A stretch of 64,000 nt of DNA. Origin: Myxococcales bacterium (GTDB lineage Bacteria; Myxococcota_A; Polyangia; Polyangiales; Ga0077539). A program made the translations under genes and the position numbers. Positions 59,490-64,000 of the stretch are shown here, piece by piece. Where the stretch lies: NCBI GenBank assembly GCA_016792845.1, contig JAEUKH010000029.1:62001-126000 (forward strand), given 5' to 3'. The notes below the pieces were generated by a model. That model saw only the letters and a list, made by a program, of their open reading frames with translations, ran no database searches and was not told where the DNA came from. Positions within the stretch are counted from its first letter, which is position 1. Each line of letters starts with the position of its first letter.

Positions 59490-60593
59490 CTACGCGCCCT
59501 GGGTCGACACCGTGCGCTGCGGCAGGCCCTCGTGGGGCGCGTTGGCGAGCTTGTAATCGCGCTCAAACTGGTCGAGCTCGCCCGCCACGGTGCGCAGCAT
59601 GGTCTGCCGCTCGTGGAAGGGCAGAAAGCCGCTCTTGAAGCCGTTGAGGATGATGCTCTTGATCGAGCGCCAGCTCACGCCCATCTCGGTGTGAGTGAGA
59701 TAAAGCTCTTTGCTCACCGTGGTGTCGGTGATGAGACGGTTGTCGGTGTTGACCGTCACCCGCACGCCGAGGTCTTGATAGAACTTCAACGGGTGATTCT
59801 TGAAATCGCGCACCGCCCCGGTCTGTACGTTGCTCGACGGGCAACACTCAAGGGGGATGCGATGGTCGGTCACATAGTGAAGAAGGTCGCCGTCTTCGCG
59901 GAGCCGGCAGCCGTGGCCGATGCGGTGGGCGCCGCACACATGGATCGCCTGCTTGATGCTCTCAGGCCCGTACGCCTCACCCGCGTGGATCGTCACGTTG
60001 ATGTTGTTGTTGCGCACAAGCTGGAATGAGTCGCGGTGATGCTTCGCCGGGTGATCGTACTCGGCCCCCGCGAGGTCGAAGCCCACCACGCCGCGGTTCT
60101 TATAAGCCACCGCGAGCTCGGCCATTTCGAGCGAGCTCTCGGGTGAGATGTTGCGGATGCCGCAGATGATGAGATTCGAGTGAATGTGCTTCTCGTCTTG
60201 GGCCGCCCTCAGCCCTTCGAGCACCGCCTCGACCACCCGGGTCAGCGCGAGACCGCGGCGGGTGTGGAGCATCGGCGAGTACCGCACCTCCATGTAGCGG
60301 ACCCCCTCGGCGGCGGCGTCGAGGCCGAGCTCATAGGCCGCGCGGCGCAGCGACGACTCGGTCTGCAAGACTTCGAGGGTGATGTCGAAGGCCTCAAGGT
60401 ACTTGGTGAGCGAGCCCGTGTTCTGACCGACGTGCATCGCCTCGGCGAGGTCGTCGGCGGTGGTCGCCGGGAGGGTGATGCCGTCTGTGCGGGCGATGTC
60501 GAGAATGGTCGAGAGACGCAACGAGCCATCGAGGTGGACATGCAGGTCGGTCTTCGGCAACCCGCGGATGGCTTCAAGAGAGAGTGCTGACAT
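59490..60593 (-). CDS. add: Adenosine deaminase
   Basis: This 367-residue metal-dependent amidohydrolase deaminates adenosine to inosine in purine salvage. Zinc ligands His18 and His20 lie in TDLHVHLDGS, His203 with catalytic Glu206 in HAGE, and Asp284 in VNTDN. The GHG loop is at 226-228. The second Asp of the common TDD motif is Asn here, as in many bacterial adenosine deaminases. Other nucleoside or adenine substrates remain possible. Confidence 0.94.
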   Translation of the reverse strand: MSALSLEAIRGLPKTDLHVHLDGSLRLSTILDIARTDGITLPATTADDLAEAMHVGQNTGSLTKYLEAFDITLEVLQTESSLRRAAYELGLDAAAEGVRYMEVRYSPMLHTRRGLALTRVVEAVLEGLRAAQDEKHIHSNLIICGIRNISPESSLEMAELAVAYKNRGVVGFDLAGAEYDHPAKHHRDSFQLVRNNNINVTIHAGEAYGPESIKQAIHVCGAHRIGHGCRLREDGDLLHYVTDHRIPLECCPSSNVQTGAVRDFKNHPLKFYQDLGVRVTVNTDNRLITDTTVSKELYLTHTEMGVSWRSIKSIILNGFKSGFLPFHERQTMLRTVAGELDQFERDYKLANAPHEGLPQRTVSTQGA

Positions 60594-60689
60594 GGCAGGA
60601 CGTTAGCAGCATTCACCGAGCGCGTCTCGCCCCTCGTGCGGGCGCGGCCGAGCGGCGATAGACAAGGGCCTTGAGGGTGTGATTGAACA

Positions 60690-62720
60690 ATGGCGATGAC
60701 GCGCGTGCGATGGGTCTTGCCGGGCCTCTTGGGTGGGCTGCTGTCTTGTTCTGGCGGCGGGTCGAGCTCGCCCGTCGACGCCACCGTGGCCGCCGACGCG
60801 ACCCTCGACGCGGGCGCCGGGGGCGACGACGTGCCCGCCCGGGTGTGCCGCAGCGGCCGCGCGTTTTCGAGCGAGACGCCCAGCTTTCGGGGCGGCGCCG
60901 AGACCGCCGCGGCGTGGGGCCTCGGCGAGGTCGTCGGCAAGCGCCTCGCGACCGGCGACCTCGACAACGACGGCTACCCCGACCTCATCGTGTGGACCGA
61001 TGCCGTCAACGCGCGCACCGATTTCTCGCTGAGCCCCGCGCAGTACAACACCCGGGTCTTGCTCAATCGGCCGCGCGAGGGCGGCGGCCGGCGCTTCGTC
61101 GAGGCGACGCAGATGAGCCAGTTTCTCTCGCTCCGTACGCCGGTCGAGGGCCGCGGGCGCTTTGTCACCACGGTGGCCTTCGCCGACATCGACAACGACG
61201 GCGACCTCGACGCGTACACGGGCACCATCCCGACGGTGATGCCCGCCGCGGGGCAGAGCCCCGACCCGGGCGATCGCGGCACCATCCTTCTCAACAACGG
61301 TCAGGGTGTCTTCAGCGTAGGGCCCGAGAGCGACGCCACCCCGGGCCCCGGCGACGCGCCCCAGACCATCGGCGCGGTCTTTCTTGACCACAACGCCGAC
61401 GGCCAGATCGACCTCTTTGTGGGATATCACGCGGCCACCTTCGGGTTGCCCATTGGGCAACAATCGCAGCTCTTCGCCGGGGCCGGCGACGGGCGCTTCA
61501 CCGAGGTCACCGCAGAGGCGAACCTCTTGCTCGAACGCTCGAACGCGAGCCTCAACGAGGTCACCAACAACCGCCCGCTCTATGGCATCTCGGCCTGCGA
61601 CGTCAACGGCGACGGCCGCCTCGACCTCATCGGCGCCGCCTACGGGCGCCAGTTCAACCTGCTCATGACCAGCGAGGGGAGCGCCTTCCGCGACGAGTCA
61701 GCCGAGAGCGGCGTCGGCGGCGACGAGAACCGCAACCCCGCCGACAACCTCACCTACCAGTGTTATTGCGCGGCCAACCCGGGGCGCTGCCCGAGCACCG
61801 TGCCCGCCCCCCGCACCGGGCAGTGCGGCGCCAACGGGGCCGGGCCGCGAGGCACCTGGCGCGCGGGCATCGACGACGCGCCCTGGCGCCTCAACGGCAA
61901 CACCTTCTCGATCGCCTGCGGCGACGTCGACAACGACGGCGACATCGACCTCTACACGGGTGAGATCGCGCACCCCGATGTGGGCCTCAACTCCGACAAG
62001 GCCGAGCTGCTGGTGAACGAGAGCGACGCCTCCGGGGCGCACTTCCGTCGGCCCGGGCGCAGCGCCACGGGGCTCGTGCCGCCGGTGAGCAATACCGATG
62101 AGGGCATCCTCTCGAACGCGATGTTCGACTTTGATAACGACGGTCGCCTCGACGTCTGGGCCGGGGGCAGCGACTACCCCCGAATGCGCGGCTGGCTCTT
62201 TCACCAGAATGAAGACGGGCGCTTCAGCGAAGTGAGCGCCGCCGCGGGCATCGTCCACGCGTGCCCTGTGGGCACCGCCATCGCAGACTTCGACCGCGAC
62301 GGCGACCTCGACGTGGTGCTCGCCACGAGCCTCATGCGAACGTGCTCTGCCGAGTGGATGGGGCGCTCGTCGGTCAGGATCTACGAGAACCTCTCAGAAG
62401 AGCAGAACTGGCTCCAGGTGCGCCTCGTGGGCCGCGGGGCCGGCGGCGCCAACCGCGCGGGGCTCGGGGCGCGGGTGCGCGTGACCGCCGGAGGTGTCAC
62501 CCAAACCCGTGAGATTCAGGGCAATTGGGGCATCGCAGGGGTGGGCGCCGAGCTGGTCGCGCACTTCGGCTTGGGGTCACACTGCGACATCGAGCAGGTC
62601 GAGGTGCGATGGCCCGACGCGCAGGGCACCGTCGAGACCTTTCGGGCCGTCAGGGCCAACCATGAGATCGAGCTTCGCCAGGGTGAGCGGCAGGTTCGTT
62701 ACGTGACGCCGCGCCCGTGA
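60690..62720 (+). CDS. CRTAC1-family (FG-GAP/VCBS and UnbV/ASPIC) lipoprotein
   Basis: A 676-residue exported protein with lipobox Leu-Leu-Ser-Cys (Cys20), an Ala/Asp spacer and a seven-bladed-propeller-like domain with calcium loops of the type Asp-x-Asp-x-Asp-Gly (DLDNDGYPDL, DIDNDGDLDA, DVNGDGRLDL, DVDNDGDIDL, DFDRDGDLDV). The last 100 residues match ASPIC/UnbV with GLGARVRV and VEVRWPDA. Such proteins bind calcium and are surface or secreted adhesins or enzyme partners. ATG 60696 is an alternative start. Its stop shares bases with the start of the methyltransferase gene (GTGA). Confidence 0.9.
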   Translation: MAMTRVRWVLPGLLGGLLSCSGGGSSSPVDATVAADATLDAGAGGDDVPARVCRSGRAFSSETPSFRGGAETAAAWGLGEVVGKRLATGDLDNDGYPDLIVWTDAVNARTDFSLSPAQYNTRVLLNRPREGGGRRFVEATQMSQFLSLRTPVEGRGRFVTTVAFADIDNDGDLDAYTGTIPTVMPAAGQSPDPGDRGTILLNNGQGVFSVGPESDATPGPGDAPQTIGAVFLDHNADGQIDLFVGYHAATFGLPIGQQSQLFAGAGDGRFTEVTAEANLLLERSNASLNEVTNNRPLYGISACDVNGDGRLDLIGAAYGRQFNLLMTSEGSAFRDESAESGVGGDENRNPADNLTYQCYCAANPGRCPSTVPAPRTGQCGANGAGPRGTWRAGIDDAPWRLNGNTFSIACGDVDNDGDIDLYTGEIAHPDVGLNSDKAELLVNESDASGAHFRRPGRSATGLVPPVSNTDEGILSNAMFDFDNDGRLDVWAGGSDYPRMRGWLFHQNEDGRFSEVSAAAGIVHACPVGTAIADFDRDGDLDVVLATSLMRTCSAEWMGRSSVRIYENLSEEQNWLQVRLVGRGAGGANRAGLGARVRVTAGGVTQTREIQGNWGIAGVGAELVAHFGLGSHCDIEQVEVRWPDAQGTVETFRAVRANHEIELRQGERQVRYVTPRP

Positions 62721-64000
62721 GCGTGCGCCTCGTCTGGGAGCCAGACGCCCCCACCGCAGCGTCGCGCGCGCCGTGGCGTGAAGAGGCGCGCCTCGCGGCG
62801 GGCGACGCTTCAACCGAGAACCGATTGTACTTTGGAGACAACCTCTCGGCCCTCGGTGCCCTCGAAGCCGACCCTGGGCAGCGCTTTCGTCTCGTGTACC
62901 TCGACCCGCCGTACAACACCGGCGCGGCCTTCGATCACTACGACGACCACCGGGCGCCCGAAGACTGGCTCTCGATGATGATGGCGGTGCTGCGCGCGGT
63001 GAAGCCCTTGCTGCGCGACGACGGCGTGCTGGTGTTGCAGACCGATCGGCACGAGTCGGCGTACGCCAAGGTGCTCTGTGACATGGTCTTCGGCCGCGCC
63101 GCCTATCAGACCACCCTGGCCGTGCGAATGAGCGCAACCAGCGGGTACAAAATCGGTCACAGCGTGTCGAGCGTCGTCAAGAACACCGAGTACCTGCATG
63201 TGTACGCGCCGGGGCGCTTCGTGCTCTGCGCGAGGGCCTTCGAGCTCGCGCCCTACGACGATCACTACAACCTCTTTGTCGAAGGGCTCGGGAGCCTCGG
63301 GGCGCGGGTGGTGCCGCTCCTTGAGGTCGATGATGTTCGCGCGACCTTCGAGGCCGAGGGGCTCCCGCGGCAGAGCCGGAACCTCGCGAAGCTCTATGAA
63401 ACAAAGGCGTTTCGTCGCTGGGTGGCGGCCCACGCGGGGCAGGTCGTGCGGGCGCACACGGCGCCGCTCCCGGCCCAGGCCGAGCACCGCGCGGGGCAGC
63501 TCTTCGCGACCGACGACCCGGCCGACAGGGTGCTCGAACGGCGCTACCGGGGGCAGGGGTACCTCTTGCGTCGCCGCGGGCGTCAGCTCGAACAGCTGAT
63601 CCCCATTGGGTTGAAGCTCAACCCCATCGACGACGACCGTTTCGAGGGCGCCCCGGTGATGACCAACGTCCTCGGCGACTGGTGGGATGGCTTCCACCTC
63701 GACATGGGCAACGTCTCGAAGGAGGGCGAGACGCCCTTCAAGAATGGCAAAAAGCCCGAGCGCTTGCTCTACCGCTTGATGCGCATGTTCACCGACGAGG
63801 GCGACGCCGTGCTCGACCCCTTCGGCGGCTCGGGCACCACCGCCGCGGTGGCCCTCAAAGCCCGACGGCGCTTCGTCTTGATCGAGCAAGGGGCGCAGCT
63901 TGAGACCCACATCGTGCCGCGGCTCGCGCGGGTGGTGGCCGGCGACGACCGCTCGGGGGTCTCGACCCTCGTCGCGGGCCCTCCGGGTGACGGCTTTCGG
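62717..64000 (+). CDS. Type III Mod-like DNA methyltransferase, 3' end outside the window
   Basis: From GTG 62717 an open frame of 428 codons runs to the window edge. It contains the catalytic motif IV DPPYNTG (63-69), early YFGDNLSAL, a variable target-recognition region (about 130-300), and motif I DPFGGSGTT (about 366) with the preceding KPERLLYRLM helix. Order IV before I marks a beta-class amino-methyltransferase (N6-adenine or N4-cytosine). This layout is that of type III Mod subunits or their orphan relatives. Whether a Res subunit follows is not visible. Its start overlaps the lipoprotein stop, an odd pairing. Confidence 0.92.
   Translation, partial: MSVRLVWEPDAPTAASRAPWREEARLAAGDASTENRLYFGDNLSALGALEADPGQRFRLVYLDPPYNTGAAFDHYDDHRAPEDWLSMMMAVLRAVKPLLRDDGVLVLQTDRHESAYAKVLCDMVFGRAAYQTTLAVRMSATSGYKIGHSVSSVVKNTEYLHVYAPGRFVLCARAFELAPYDDHYNLFVEGLGSLGARVVPLLEVDDVRATFEAEGLPRQSRNLAKLYETKAFRRWVAAHAGQVVRAHTAPLPAQAEHRAGQLFATDDPADRVLERRYRGQGYLLRRRGRQLEQLIPIGLKLNPIDDDRFEGAPVMTNVLGDWWDGFHLDMGNVSKEGETPFKNGKKPERLLYRLMRMFTDEGDAVLDPFGGSGTTAAVALKARRRFVLIEQGAQLETHIVPRLARVVAGDDRSGVSTLVAGPPGDGFR

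Overview
The window looks like chromosomal DNA from a very GC-rich deltaproteobacterial predator or soil lineage (Myxococcota, probably Polyangia-like). The support is third-codon-position GC so high that antisense frames stay open for hundreds of codons, many lipoproteins with Asp/Ala/Gly/Thr-rich linkers after the lipobox, Cys-rich lipoproteins, an MJ0042/GYF-like membrane protein beside a giant helical-repeat protein, a DUF1844 protein and a probable MXAN_5187-type protein. No rRNA, tRNA, insertion sequence, prophage or CRISPR array was seen. About 49 genes fill nearly all of the 64 kb, and many convergent neighbours overlap or lie within 10 bp of each other at their 3' ends.

Layout. 1-7.4 kb: a giant repeat protein (its C-terminus lies outside the window) and a zinc-ribbon/TPR membrane protein, both minus strand. 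7.7-18 kb: Cys-rich lipoprotein, AidB-like acyl-CoA dehydrogenase, a membrane sensor-like protein with a cupredoxin-like partner, an RCC1-repeat lipoprotein, a DUF1275 membrane protein, and lipB coupled to a lipoprotein. 18-29 kb: aspS, a secreted FAM20C-like kinase, a metallo-hydrolase, an HtrA protease with DUF1844, a carboxylesterase, a Cys-rich lipoprotein and argG. 29-44 kb: a tandem-vWA membrane protein, a biotinyl-domain protein, murI, a DUF2723/TMEM260-like membrane protein, a PP2C phosphatase, a beta-decarboxylating dehydrogenase, and a coupled DUF58-BatA-GH5 operon. 44-50.7 kb: a PNPOx-GNAT fusion divergent from a MocR/PdxR regulator, then a NorR-like sigma-54 activator divergent from a periplasmic catalase and an ankyrin protein. 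50.7-64 kb: phospholipase D-like lipoprotein, phosphofructokinase, a degenerate PtsP-like GAF protein, outer-membrane barrel candidates, an SDR, adenosine deaminase, a CRTAC1-type lipoprotein and a truncated type III Mod-like methyltransferase.

The best candidate for a coherent, little-described system is at 46.7-50.7 kb. A NorR-type activator keeps four of NorR's GAF iron ligands. Between it and the divergent catalase lie three perfect CAACG-N6-CGTTG palindromes and a GG-N10-GC sigma-54 promoter. The catalase is exported and is followed by an exported ankyrin protein, as in KatB/AnkB of Pseudomonas. This suggests a nitrosative- or iron-sensing switch that drives periplasmic peroxide defence. 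Other notable items are the FAM20C-like kinase with its motifs intact, the PtsP-like pseudoenzyme without the phospho-histidine, and repeated TAGACC sites at the PdxR-like locus.
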